From Caulobacter sp. FWC26 (lineage in GTDB: Bacteria; Pseudomonadota; Alphaproteobacteria; Caulobacterales; Caulobacteraceae), in contig NZ_CP033875.1 of the NCBI RefSeq assembly GCF_002742645.2, positions 3,946,001 to 4,010,000 on the forward strand: a stretch of DNA of 64,000 nt, given 5' to 3'. A model generated the notes under the pieces. That model was not told the origin of the DNA, searched no databases, and saw only the letters and a list, made by a program, of their open reading frames with translations. Shown here piece after piece: positions 1 through 8,400 of the stretch. Position 1 is the first letter of the stretch. Each line of letters opens with the position of its first letter. The position numbers and the translations under genes are program-made.

Positions 1-591
1 GGCGTCAGTGCGGCCTTCGCGCGCGAAGTCCGCGAAACGATCGCTCGCCCCAACGCCGCCGACTGGTACCAGGTGCCGATCGACAACTATGTCGGCGATC
101 AACTGGTGCGGCATGGCTGGGGCGGTTCGTTCGGCACCTCCTCTGCGGCGCGCCTGTTCCGGCGCGGCGTCAAGTCGTGGAAAAGCGAGCGCGTCCATCC
201 GGGCGCACGGCTCGACGGAACCTTCGGCGGACGGCTCAACGAACCTCTGCGGCACATGGTCGATGAAGACATCGCCGACATGTTCGCCCGCCTGTCGCGC
301 TACACCGCTTTGAGGGCCCAGGATCTGGCGGATGCTGGCGCGGTCAAAAGCCTGCCCGACGACGCCTTCCGAGGGCTGCGTCGCTTCTTCAAGTGCTACG
401 TGTCGCGCAAGGGCTATCGAGAAGGCGATCTGGGTTTCCTTATCTCGCTGATGGCCGGGCTCTATCCAATCCTGTCGAACCTGCGGGCGCGCGAGATCCT
501 GCGCCAACGGTCGCGAGGCGCGGTCTCCGAAGCGCCGGTTCCGTCGGCGATACCGGTCCCGTTGCAGCACGCCGAGGCGGTCGCGCGGTAG
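1..591 (+). CDS. Glycosyltransferase, C-terminal part (truncated by window edge)
   Basis: An open frame runs from the first base to a TAG at 589-591, so 196 residues of a longer protein are visible. The segment is rich in Arg and aromatic residues and ends with a basic amphipathic stretch (FKCYVSRKGYREGD) and a hydrophobic helix (LGFLISLMAGLYPILSN). This resembles the C-terminal membrane-associating tail of family 2 glycosyltransferases of the LPS-core (WaaE/KdtX-like) type. The catalytic DXD domain lies outside the window, so the family call is inferred from the tail alone. A polysaccharide-deacetylase-like gene follows 6 bp later on the same strand, which fits an envelope-polysaccharide operon. 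Confidence 0.6.
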   Translation, partial: GVSAAFAREVRETIARPNAADWYQVPIDNYVGDQLVRHGWGGSFGTSSAARLFRRGVKSWKSERVHPGARLDGTFGGRLNEPLRHMVDEDIADMFARLSRYTALRAQDLADAGAVKSLPDDAFRGLRRFFKCYVSRKGYREGDLGFLISLMAGLYPILSNLRAREILRQRSRGAVSEAPVPSAIPVPLQHAEAVAR

Positions 592-597
592 CCATCA

Positions 598-1374
598 ATG
601 CCCGCGCGCCTGCCGCTCGCCTTTCGCCTGATCCTTGGCCCGGAGCTGGACCTTTGGTCCAAAGCGGGTCACGCGCCGGTCATCTGGTGGCGTGACGATG
701 ACGCCCGAGCGCCGACCCCGGCGCTGGAGCGTTTGCTGGACCTCTCGCGCCGCCACGCCGCGCCGCTGACCTTGGCCGCGATCGCCGGTCCCGAGCTGAC
801 GCAGCTGGTGCGGCGCGTCAGCGAAGACCCGCATATCGAAATCGCCGTTCATGGCTTCACGCATGTCAACCGCCAGCCCGAGGGCGCGGGCTTTGGCGAG
901 ATCATCGACAGCGATACGGTCGAGGAAGTCCGTGAACGGCTCAACGCCACCGTCACGGCCTTTCATGAGGCCGGCGCGATGCCGACCCTGTTCGTTCCCC
1001 CGTGGAACAATCTGTCCCGCCAATTGCTCGGGGCGCTGCCGGGCTCGGCCCTGAGCGCGATCTCGGCCTTTGATGAGGCCATGAAAGAGACCGACACGGT
1101 TCCGCGCGTTGACGCGCACCTGGACGTCTTGCGCTGGAGGGGCGGCGCCCGGTTTCGCGGGCGGTGGAAATTCCTGACGCGAATGCGCCGATTGCTGGCC
1201 CACAGGCGCAGAAGCGGGGCCTGGGACGAGCCGATCGGCCTACTGACCCACCATCTCGACCACGATCACCAGACCTGGCGCTTTCTGGAGGCGTTCCTGA
1301 CAGTCTTTCCGATCGTCGCGCGTCGCGCCTTGCGCGTCGAACCGAGCCAGGACCACCCCGCGCTCAGCGCTTAG
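598..1374 (+). CDS. Polysaccharide deacetylase-like protein
   Basis: 258 residues. The family signs of an NodB/polysaccharide deacetylase fold are visible: WWRDDDA near residue 30 (metal-binding Asp motif), HGFTHVN near residue 85 (the H-x(3)-H-like metal motif) and FVPPWN near 140 (the R/P-P-[YW] motif). LLTHHLDHD near 215 may supply the distal catalytic His. No signal peptide is seen, so a cytoplasmic or membrane-peripheral location is likely. It lies 6 bp after a glycosyltransferase, suggesting N- or O-deacetylation of a surface glycan precursor. The substrate cannot be read from sequence. No clear Shine-Dalgarno precedes the ATG; translational coupling to the upstream gene is possible. 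Confidence 0.7.
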   Translation: MPARLPLAFRLILGPELDLWSKAGHAPVIWWRDDDARAPTPALERLLDLSRRHAAPLTLAAIAGPELTQLVRRVSEDPHIEIAVHGFTHVNRQPEGAGFGEIIDSDTVEEVRERLNATVTAFHEAGAMPTLFVPPWNNLSRQLLGALPGSALSAISAFDEAMKETDTVPRVDAHLDVLRWRGGARFRGRWKFLTRMRRLLAHRRRSGAWDEPIGLLTHHLDHDHQTWRFLEAFLTVFPIVARRALRVEPSQDHPALSA

Positions 1375-1377
1375 AGC

Positions 1378-1503
1378 TTAGGCCGCTTCGGGTCGGTCGC
1401 GCAGACACTCGCCGATGGCTCGCGCGCACCCCGGAAGACCCAAGGCGCCGACAAACGACATCGCAACGGCGCAGACCAGCATGATCGGTTGAAAAATGCG
1501 CAT
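1378..1503 (-). CDS. Small secreted or membrane peptide, 41 aa
   Basis: A 41-codon frame starts at an ATG preceded by GGAGA about 8 nt upstream, a good Shine-Dalgarno for this genome. The peptide begins MRIFQPIMLVCAVAMSFVGA, a short basic start followed by a hydrophobic run, then GLPGCARAIGE and a charged C-terminus. It could be a single-pass membrane peptide, or a cleaved secreted peptide with two Cys left after cleavage. It converges on the deacetylase gene, with the stop codons only 3 bp apart. No function is recognised. Codon use and the ribosome site make it plausible, but comparative conservation would be needed. Confidence 0.5.
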   Translation of the reverse strand: MRIFQPIMLVCAVAMSFVGALGLPGCARAIGECLRDRPEAA

Positions 1504-1558
1504 CGGATAAGTCTCCACGCAGCGTGTCATCTGCTGACAATCTGTCACGGTTGTAAGA

Positions 1559-1580
1559 CGGAACCTTGACGGTTGTTCCG
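1559..1580. promoter_or_regulatory. Inverted repeat CGGAAC-N10-GTTCCG
   Basis: A perfect 6+6 bp inverted repeat with a 10-bp spacer lies about 55 bp upstream of the 41-aa peptide start and about 40 bp downstream of the selO stop. The arm spacing is compatible with a dimeric regulator operator for the small gene; a weak stem-loop terminator for selO is less likely because there is no T tract. It is seen in the sequence only, with no recognised regulator. Confidence 0.3.
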
Positions 1581-1621
1581 CGCTCGAATGAAAAAATTCA
1601 GTCGGCGGCTTTGCAGCCCAT

Positions 1622-3046
1622 TCAACCGCCCAAGTCGTAGGTCGTTCGCACGGCCTCGATCCGGGCGAGCTTGTCGTGCAACGGCGCCCAATCGTCAGCT
1701 TCTGCGATCGGCGCCCAAAGGGCCTCGACCTCGTCGATGAGCAGCTCCTCCGGCTCGTCGCTCTGGAAAACAGGGTCCATCAGTCGTTCCGGACGATCCG
1801 GCGCAGCCGCCTCCAGCCTGCGGCGGAAATCGCGGAAGGTCTCGCTGTCATAGAGCGCGGCCCTGGGGCCTCGCAACGCGCGCTCCGCCGACGCCTCGCC
1901 GCAGAACCAATCGAAGAAGAACGGCTCCCAGCGGAGGTCATCGCCGCCGGCGGCCAAGGCGCGAAACGCGGCGTTGACCAGGTCCAGGTCGCTGTCAGCC
2001 CCCTGGCTCTTGAGGCCCAGCCGTTGCAGCATCGCGCTGCGCAAGGCCGTGCGGTAGGCGTCTGAAAAGCCGTTCAAGGCCGCCAGCAACGAGGCCTGTT
2101 CGGCCACCAGACTCAGGCATCCGGCCAGTTGCTGCAGGTTCCAGAACACAGCTTCCGGCTGCCGTCCGAAGCTGTAGAGACCGGCATGGTCGAAATAGGC
2201 CGCGACGAAGTTGGGATCGTTGCGCGGCAGGAAACGCCACGGTCCGTAGTCGAAGCTTTCGCCTGTGACGACCATGTTGTCAGTGTTGAGCACGCCGTGC
2301 ACGAAGCCCGCCGCCATCCAGCGCGACAGCAGCCGCGCGCTGGCCTGGACCGTGGCGTGCATCAGCGCCGCCGCGCGATCAGGCTGGTCGGCGAGCTCGG
2401 GGTAATAGGTTTCCACCACATGATCGACCAGCCGGATCATCAGGTCCCGCCGGTCGAAATAGGCCAGCCTCTGGAAGGTCCCAAAGCGGATATGGCTGTG
2501 CGACAACCGGGTCAGCACCGCCGAGCGGGTGGGGCTGGGCTCGTCGCCCCGGACCAAGGCCTCGCCGGTCTCAACCAACGAGAAGGCGCGCGAGGTGGGG
2601 ACGCCCAAGGCCTCCAGGTAGCTGGCCGCCAGGATCTCGCGGACACCGCCCTTGAGGGTCAGCCTTCCGTCGCCGGCCCGCGACCAGGGCGTCTGACCCG
2701 ACCCCTTGGTCGCCAGGTCCAGCAGCCGATCGGTTCCCGCCTCGCGCAGCTGAGCGAACAGGAAGCCTCGTCCGTCCCCGAGGTCGGGATTGTACACGCG
2801 GAACTGATGGCCATGATACCGCATGGCCAAGGGCTTCGGCAGGTTGTCCGGCAAAGGCTCGAAGCGGCCAAAATGCCTTAGCCAAGCCGCATCATCGAGG
2901 CCGTCGAGCCCGACGACGCGCGCCGCGCGATCATTCCGGAAGCGCAGGATGAGCTCGGGAAAGGCCGCCGGCGCGACCGGGTCGGCGAACGCCTCGCCCA
3001 GGGACTGGAATCGGGGATCGGGGCGGTAGGCGGCCAACGCGGTCAT
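1622..3046 (-). CDS. selO: Protein adenylyltransferase SelO (YdiU/UPF0061)
   Basis: 474 residues from the chosen ATG (MTALAAYRPDPRF), close to the roughly 480-residue SelO family; a 29-codon longer frame exists but has no family-like N-terminus. SelO is a pseudokinase-fold enzyme that transfers AMP to Ser/Thr/Tyr of proteins, linked in E. coli to redox homeostasis. Visible signatures are GSGQTPWSRAGDGRLTLKGG (nucleotide-binding region), the REILAASYLEALGVPTSRA helix, SHIRFGTFQ, and the metal-binding NTDNM...FDYGP segment. It is a single-gene unit converging on the small peptide. No strong Shine-Dalgarno is visible before the chosen start. Confidence 0.92.
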   Translation of the reverse strand: MTALAAYRPDPRFQSLGEAFADPVAPAAFPELILRFRNDRAARVVGLDGLDDAAWLRHFGRFEPLPDNLPKPLAMRYHGHQFRVYNPDLGDGRGFLFAQLREAGTDRLLDLATKGSGQTPWSRAGDGRLTLKGGVREILAASYLEALGVPTSRAFSLVETGEALVRGDEPSPTRSAVLTRLSHSHIRFGTFQRLAYFDRRDLMIRLVDHVVETYYPELADQPDRAAALMHATVQASARLLSRWMAAGFVHGVLNTDNMVVTGESFDYGPWRFLPRNDPNFVAAYFDHAGLYSFGRQPEAVFWNLQQLAGCLSLVAEQASLLAALNGFSDAYRTALRSAMLQRLGLKSQGADSDLDLVNAAFRALAAGGDDLRWEPFFFDWFCGEASAERALRGPRAALYDSETFRDFRRRLEAAAPDRPERLMDPVFQSDEPEELLIDEVEALWAPIAEADDWAPLHDKLARIEAVRTTYDLGG

Positions 3047-3139
3047 AGGGGGCCAGATGAGACCGGAGCCAAGTCCGCGCAACCCCCTTTCGAATTTCGA
3101 TGACGCCCAAGGAACGCTGTCGCTTCCCAGCAACAGAGC

Positions 3140-3181
3140 GTCTCGGAACCCTACATTACAAGGGATTTCACTTGCCGAGAC
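3140..3181. promoter_or_regulatory. Nested inverted repeats upstream of TonB-dependent receptor
   Basis: GTCTCGG (3140-3146) is mirrored by CCGAGAC (3175-3181), and between them CCCT...AGGG forms an inner inverted repeat. The block lies about 110 bp before the receptor ATG. TTGCCG at 3173-3178, followed 14 bp later by GCCTAACC, resembles the Caulobacter housekeeping promoter pattern (TTGACG then GCTANA). Outer-membrane receptor genes are commonly regulated by nutrient, so this may be an operator plus promoter. The assignment is inferred; no transcription start is known. Confidence 0.3.
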
Positions 3182-3292
3182 ACCGGACGGCGCCTAACCC
3201 TACGCTTATCCATTCGAACAATCGTTCGGCGGAACAACGAAAAACAAGCCGGAGGCGGGCAAGCGCTTTCGGCCAATGAACCGAGGTAGGAA

Positions 3293-5809
3293 ATGCGCTT
3301 TTCCCAGGTGCTTTGCGGCACTGCGTCCGCTGTTGTCCTCGCCGGTCTTGGCGCCACGAGCGCCGCGCAGGCTCAAACGAGTGACGTTCAAACCGTCGAC
3401 AGCATCATCGTCACCGCCCAGAAGCGGGAACAGAACCTGCAGGACGTTCCGGTGGTGGTCACCGCCGTCGGCGCCAAGCTGCTGCAAGACACCGGCGTCA
3501 AGGACATCAAGGACCTGACGATCCTGACCCCCGGCCTGACCGTCACCTCGACCTCGTCGGAAGCCTCGACCACCGCGCGCGTCCGCGGCGTCGGCACCGT
3601 CGGCGACAACCCCGGCCTGGAAAGCTCGGTCGGCGTGGTGATCGACGGCGTTTATCGCCCCCGCAACGGCGTCGGCTTCGGCGACCTCGGTGAAATGGAG
3701 CGCATCGAAGTCCTGAAGGGGCCGCAGGGCACCCTGTTCGGCAAGAACACCTCGGCCGGCGTCATCAACGTCGTCACCAAGGAGCCGGAGTTCGGCTTCG
3801 GCGCCAACGCCGAAGTCACGCTTGGCAACTACGACGCCAAGGGCGTCTCCGCCTCGGTCACCGGCCCCCTGATGGGCGACAAGATGGCCGGCCGCCTGTA
3901 CTTCGCCGCGCGGGAGCGCGACGGCTTCAACGACGTTATGGTGGGCAAGGGTCCGTCCAGCCGCAAGCAGGACGCCGACCAGAACTTCTACACCGTCCGC
4001 GGCCAACTGCTGTTCGTGCCCGACGACAACGCCACCTTCCGCTTCATCGCCGACTACAGCCGTCGCGACGAAAACTGCTGCGGCGCCGTCCAGGTCCGCA
4101 CCGGTCCGACGGCGGGCATCCTCGCGCTGGTCTCGGGCGAAGCCACGCCGGTGGCGACGACCGCCGATCCCTACAAGCGCGTCGCCTATTCGAACCGCGG
4201 CGCCCCCGCCAAGATCGAGGACAAGGGCGTCTCGCTGCAAGGCGACATCGACCTGCCCATCGGCACCCTGACCAGCATCTCGGCGATCCGCCAGTGGCGC
4301 ACCGACAACGGCCAGGACTCCGATTTCTCGCTGGCCGATCTGGCCTACCGCAACAAGGACGGCACGAACTACTCGCAGTTCACGACCTACAGCCAGGAAC
4401 TGCGTTTGGCCGGCAAGTCGGACAAGTTCGACTGGATGGTCGGCGCCTTCCTGGCCGATGAGCGCCTTGAGACTCGCAACAACTTCCTGTTCGGCAACGA
4501 TTACGAGCAGTACATGGGCCGACTGCTGTCGCGCTCGGCCGCCAATCCGGCCGGCTTGCCCAACTTCATCGCCCTGCTTCTGAACCGCGCCCCGAACACC
4601 TCGTTCACGCCGGGTCAGGGCATCTATGACCGCTACGACCAGCGCGCCACCACGGTGGCCCTCTTCACCAACGACACCTGGCACGTCACTGACTCGTTCG
4701 AGATCACGGCCGGCCTGCGCTACACGGCGGAGAAGAAGCAGCTCGACACGTTCCAAACCAACAGCGACGGCGGTGTTGGCTGCGGCACGGCGCTGTCGCC
4801 CGCGGGTCAGGCGCGTATCGCCGGGATCGTCGGCGCCGCTAACGCCGGCACCATCATCGGCAACCTCTGCCTGCCCTGGGCCAACCCGCTGTTTAACGGC
4901 CGCGGCACGAACCAAGAGCGCACCGACAAGGAGTGGAGCGGCACGATCAAGGCCTCATATCGCTTCTCGCCGGAGGTCTTCACCTACGCCTCGTTCGCGC
5001 GCGGCTATAAGGGCGGCGGCTTCAACCTCGACCGCACCCAGTCGTCGAACGGTCTGCCTTCGGGCACGTCGGGCGTGACGCCGATCTATGACACGTCGTT
5101 CCCCGCCGAGTTCGTCGATAGTTATGAACTGGGCGTCAAGAACACCCTGTTCAACCGCACCGTCCTGTTCAACGTCAGTCTCTTCCAGCAGAAGTTCACC
5201 GACTTCCAGCTGAACACCTTCCTGGGCACCTCGTTCGTCGTGCGCTCGATCCCTGAGGTTAAGTCTTCGGGCGTGGACGCGGACTTCATGTGGTTCACGC
5301 CGGTGCGCGGCCTGGTCATCCAGAGCGGCTTCACCTACGCCGACACCAAGTACGGCAAGCAGCCGATCCCGAACGATCCGGGCAACGCCTTGGCGCTCCT
5401 GCCTGGCAGCAACCTGTCGCTGGCGCCGAAGTACTCGGGCTCGGCCTCGATGACCTACGAGACCTCGCTCGGCGACAACCTGAAGGCCCGCTTCAACCTC
5501 GGCGGCAAGTACTCCTCGAAGTACAACACCGGCTCTGACCTCTTCCCGCCGAAGATGCAGAAGGCCTTCATGGTCGTGAACGGTCGCGTGGCCGTTGGCT
5601 CCGCCGACGATCGCTGGACGGTCGAACTGTGGGGTCAGAACCTGCTGAACGAGAAGTACACCCAGGTCGCCTTCAACGGCTTCCTGCAAGGCTCCTCTGG
5701 CCTCAGTGCTACGCAGAAGACCTACAACCCGGCGCTCGACACCATCACCTATGATGCGTTCCTCGGCGCGCCCCGCACCTACGGCGTCACCCTGCGCTCG
5801 AAGTTCTAG
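3293..5809 (+). CDS. TonB-dependent outer-membrane receptor
   Basis: 838 residues. A signal peptide is visible (MRFSQVLCGTASAVVLAGLG...AQAQ). It is followed by a TonB-box-like SIIVTAQKREQNLQDVPV and a plug domain (about residues 45-165) with the typical ERIEVLKGPQGTLFGKNT and GVINVVTKEP signatures. A long beta-barrel ends in aromatic SKF, the usual outer-membrane terminal Phe. NLLNEKYTQ near the end is also typical. The length matches catecholate/oligosaccharide-type receptors abundant in Caulobacter. Neither neighbour gives a substrate: SelO lies divergently upstream and an M28 peptidase downstream. AGGTAGGAA precedes the ATG as a ribosome site. Confidence 0.93.
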   Translation: MRFSQVLCGTASAVVLAGLGATSAAQAQTSDVQTVDSIIVTAQKREQNLQDVPVVVTAVGAKLLQDTGVKDIKDLTILTPGLTVTSTSSEASTTARVRGVGTVGDNPGLESSVGVVIDGVYRPRNGVGFGDLGEMERIEVLKGPQGTLFGKNTSAGVINVVTKEPEFGFGANAEVTLGNYDAKGVSASVTGPLMGDKMAGRLYFAARERDGFNDVMVGKGPSSRKQDADQNFYTVRGQLLFVPDDNATFRFIADYSRRDENCCGAVQVRTGPTAGILALVSGEATPVATTADPYKRVAYSNRGAPAKIEDKGVSLQGDIDLPIGTLTSISAIRQWRTDNGQDSDFSLADLAYRNKDGTNYSQFTTYSQELRLAGKSDKFDWMVGAFLADERLETRNNFLFGNDYEQYMGRLLSRSAANPAGLPNFIALLLNRAPNTSFTPGQGIYDRYDQRATTVALFTNDTWHVTDSFEITAGLRYTAEKKQLDTFQTNSDGGVGCGTALSPAGQARIAGIVGAANAGTIIGNLCLPWANPLFNGRGTNQERTDKEWSGTIKASYRFSPEVFTYASFARGYKGGGFNLDRTQSSNGLPSGTSGVTPIYDTSFPAEFVDSYELGVKNTLFNRTVLFNVSLFQQKFTDFQLNTFLGTSFVVRSIPEVKSSGVDADFMWFTPVRGLVIQSGFTYADTKYGKQPIPNDPGNALALLPGSNLSLAPKYSGSASMTYETSLGDNLKARFNLGGKYSSKYNTGSDLFPPKMQKAFMVVNGRVAVGSADDRWTVELWGQNLLNEKYTQVAFNGFLQGSSGLSATQKTYNPALDTITYDAFLGAPRTYGVTLRSKF

Positions 5810-5826
5810 TTCTACCGGGAGGGGGA

Positions 5827-5896
5827 CCGGCGGCGCCCACCGCGCCGCCGGCTTTCGGAAGAGGAAGGGCGATCCGCTGGGCGGGTCGCCCTTTTT
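5827..5896 (+). terminator. Double-hairpin terminator of the receptor gene
   Basis: Two stem-loops follow the stop codon. The first has a perfect 10-bp stem (5827-5836 with 5842-5851, 5-nt loop). The second pairs GGGCGA (5867-5872) with TCGCCC (5886-5891) and runs directly into five Ts (5892-5896), the classic intrinsic terminator layout. The strong first hairpin may also protect the mRNA 3' end. Confidence 0.82.
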
Positions 5897-5978
5897 CCTT
5901 GGGCGGAGGGGTTCCGGTTCCGCGCGTATCACCGCAGCATGGCCCAAGAGATTCGCTTTCGGGCGCGGAGACACGCCG

Positions 5979-8396
5979 ATGAAGACCGTTCGCTTCCTCG
6001 GATTCTGGATCTGTCTGGCGCTGGGCCTTGCCCTCGGCGCGCTGAGCCAGCGCCCGCCCGCGCCGGTTCCCGTCAGTGCGCCCGCGACCGCTTTCTCCGC
6101 CGACCGCGCCATGGCCGACATCGCGGCGATCGCCCAAAGGCCGCACCCAACAGGCTCCGCCGAGATCGTCAGGGTTCGAGACTATCTGCTGGGACGGATC
6201 AACGATCTGCGCCTGGAGGTGTCGGTCCGCCCCGGCGAGGGCTTCCGTCCTTACGGGCGGGACGGGCGGGCGCTGGGCGTGGCGGCGGTGCAGAACTTGG
6301 TCGGCGTCCTGCCGGGCCGCGATCGCGCCCTGCCGGCGATCCTCGTCATGAGCCATTATGACTCGGTGCATAACTCGCCGGGCGCCGCCGACGACGCCTC
6401 GGGAACAGCCGCCGCCCTGGAGATCGCCCGTGCCCTGAAGGCCAGCGGGCCGCACGCCCGCGACGTGATCTTCCTGTTTACCGACGCCGAGGAAGCGGGC
6501 CTGCTGGGCGCGGACGCCTTCTTCTCTCGCGACCCCAGTCTGTCGCGCGTCGGCCTGGTGGTGAACATGGAGGCGCGAGGCGACGCGGGACGGGCGGCGA
6601 TGTTCCAGACCGGCCCCGGCAATGGCGCGCTGATCGGCCTGTTCGCCCGCGAGGCGAAGGGACCATCCGGCAACTCGATGGCCTCCACCGTCTACGAGAA
6701 GATGCCCAACGACACCGATTTCACCCACGCGGTGAACAAGGGCCTGCCGGGCCTGAACCTGGCCTTCATCGACAATCAGCTCGCCTATCACACGCCGCTT
6801 GCTCGGCCAGACCATCTGCAACGCGGCAGCCTGCAACACATGGGCGATCAGGTGCTGCCCACGGTGCTGGCCCTGGCCAATGCGCCGGCCCTGCCAACCA
6901 AGACTGAGAACGCTATCTATTCCGACGTCCTGGGCCTGTTCATGATCCGCTACCCGACGGTGGTGGGGTGGGCGCTGCTGGCGATCGCCGCCGCCCTGGT
7001 CGGCTTCTCGGCCTGGCGCGCGCTGGCGGGACGCGGCGCGACCGGTTGGGAGATCGCGCGCGGCGCGGCGGGACTGCTGCTGACCGCCCTCAGCGCGGCC
7101 CTGGTGCTCCACCTGGTCGGGCGCCTCCTGATGATCGACGGCGCTCAGCGCTATTACGGGCTGCTGACCCGCTTCGACTTCCTGCTCTGGGGCGCGGGGC
7201 TGCTGGCGGCGGCGACCGGACTGGGCGTCGCCACGGCCCAGGCGCGAGGCGCTCGGCGGATCATTCCGTGCATCGCCGCGCTGATCCTGGGCGGCGCATG
7301 CAGCCTGATCGGCGGCTTCGATCCCGTGGGCCTTGGCCTTGGACTGGCGGCCTGCGTGCTGGCCGCGCTGGCGCTGGGCTTCCGCACCGAGGTGCTGGGC
7401 GCGTGGATCGGCGGCATGATCGTGGTGCTGCTGCTGGCGGTCGCCGCTCAGGTCATGGCGCCCGGCGCGACGGTGATGCTGACCTGGCCGCTGCTGATCG
7501 CCGCCGTTGGAGCGGCGCTGGTGATCGGCGTCGGCGGCACGCGGGACAAGCGGGTCGCCATGGCGCTGACCGCCGTGGTCGGCCTTCTCGCAGTGCTGTC
7601 GACGGCGCAACTGGCCGCCTGGGGGGCCTGGACCTTCGCCGGTGTCGGTCTGATGGAGCCGGCCGTGCTGGCGGTTTTCGCGATGCTGGCCGCCCCGGCG
7701 CTGTCGCCGCTGGCCCACGACTTCGCCGCGACCCGCTGGGCCTGGCGCGCTGCGGGCGTCATGGCGCTGGTCGGCGCGGTCTTGGTCGGCAACGCCGCGC
7801 GCCTCGGCGGCGAGCCGGGCCGTCCGGCGATCACCCAGGCCCTGCACGTCGCCGACCTGTCGAGCGGCAAGGCCTGGCGGGTCGCGGACCTTAAGCGGCT
7901 CGACGCCTGGACCCGCGCCACCCTGCCCGACGACGGCGGGGCGGAGCCGCGCCAGCAGGCTCTGGCCCCATTCTGGCGCGAGCCCGTCTGGATGTCCGAG
8001 ACCCGCGTCGTTCCCGTCGCCAGCCCTCAGTTGACCGTCAACCGCGCCGAGGATCGTCTTCTGGTCCGGCTGATCCCCGCGCCGGGCGCCGAGCAGGTGA
8101 CGATCCGCCTTCGCCCCAGCGCTCCGCTCAGCCAGCCGCGCCTCAACGGGCGGCCGATCACCCTGGTGACCAAGGCCGGCGATTGGTCGAGCCTGACCTA
8201 TCACGCGCCCGATCCGAACGGGATCACGCTGAGCTTCACGACCGCCGGCTCCGGTCAGGTCGAGGTCGCCGCGCTGGAGCACCACGACGGTTGGCCCGCC
8301 CTGGCCAAGGCCCCGCCGCCCAAGCCGGCGGACCTGATGGCCTTTGGCATGTCGGACAAGACCGCCGTTCTGGTGCGCAGCGGCCTGTCTTGGTGA
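5979..8396 (+). CDS. M28-family membrane metallopeptidase
   Basis: 805 residues from ATG 5979, chosen because GGAG lies 8-10 nt upstream and the protein then opens with a signal anchor (MKTVRFLGFWICLALGLALG). The lumenal/periplasmic M28 domain shows zinc-ligand motifs HYDSVHNSPGAADDASG (His and Asp), the catalytic/zinc DAEEAGLLG, NMEARG and a late His in LAYHTPLARP. From about residue 310 to 620 there are eight or nine hydrophobic helices, then a periplasmic C-terminal beta-rich domain. This is the architecture of ER-Fxna-like/YfbL-like membrane aminopeptidases. Substrate unknown. It converges on a feruloyl-CoA synthase gene with only 4 bp between the stops. Confidence 0.88.
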   Translation: MKTVRFLGFWICLALGLALGALSQRPPAPVPVSAPATAFSADRAMADIAAIAQRPHPTGSAEIVRVRDYLLGRINDLRLEVSVRPGEGFRPYGRDGRALGVAAVQNLVGVLPGRDRALPAILVMSHYDSVHNSPGAADDASGTAAALEIARALKASGPHARDVIFLFTDAEEAGLLGADAFFSRDPSLSRVGLVVNMEARGDAGRAAMFQTGPGNGALIGLFAREAKGPSGNSMASTVYEKMPNDTDFTHAVNKGLPGLNLAFIDNQLAYHTPLARPDHLQRGSLQHMGDQVLPTVLALANAPALPTKTENAIYSDVLGLFMIRYPTVVGWALLAIAAALVGFSAWRALAGRGATGWEIARGAAGLLLTALSAALVLHLVGRLLMIDGAQRYYGLLTRFDFLLWGAGLLAAATGLGVATAQARGARRIIPCIAALILGGACSLIGGFDPVGLGLGLAACVLAALALGFRTEVLGAWIGGMIVVLLLAVAAQVMAPGATVMLTWPLLIAAVGAALVIGVGGTRDKRVAMALTAVVGLLAVLSTAQLAAWGAWTFAGVGLMEPAVLAVFAMLAAPALSPLAHDFAATRWAWRAAGVMALVGAVLVGNAARLGGEPGRPAITQALHVADLSSGKAWRVADLKRLDAWTRATLPDDGGAEPRQQALAPFWREPVWMSETRVVPVASPQLTVNRAEDRLLVRLIPAPGAEQVTIRLRPSAPLSQPRLNGRPITLVTKAGDWSSLTYHAPDPNGITLSFTTAGSGQVEVAALEHHDGWPALAKAPPPKPADLMAFGMSDKTAVLVRSGLSW

Positions 8397-8400
8397 TCCT

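Noticed and set aside
5787..8285. 832-aa minus-strand frame opposite the M28 peptidase
   Set aside because: Shadow of the real gene: it is Gln/Arg/Gly-rich without domains, while the plus frame has a signal anchor, zinc motifs and membrane helices.
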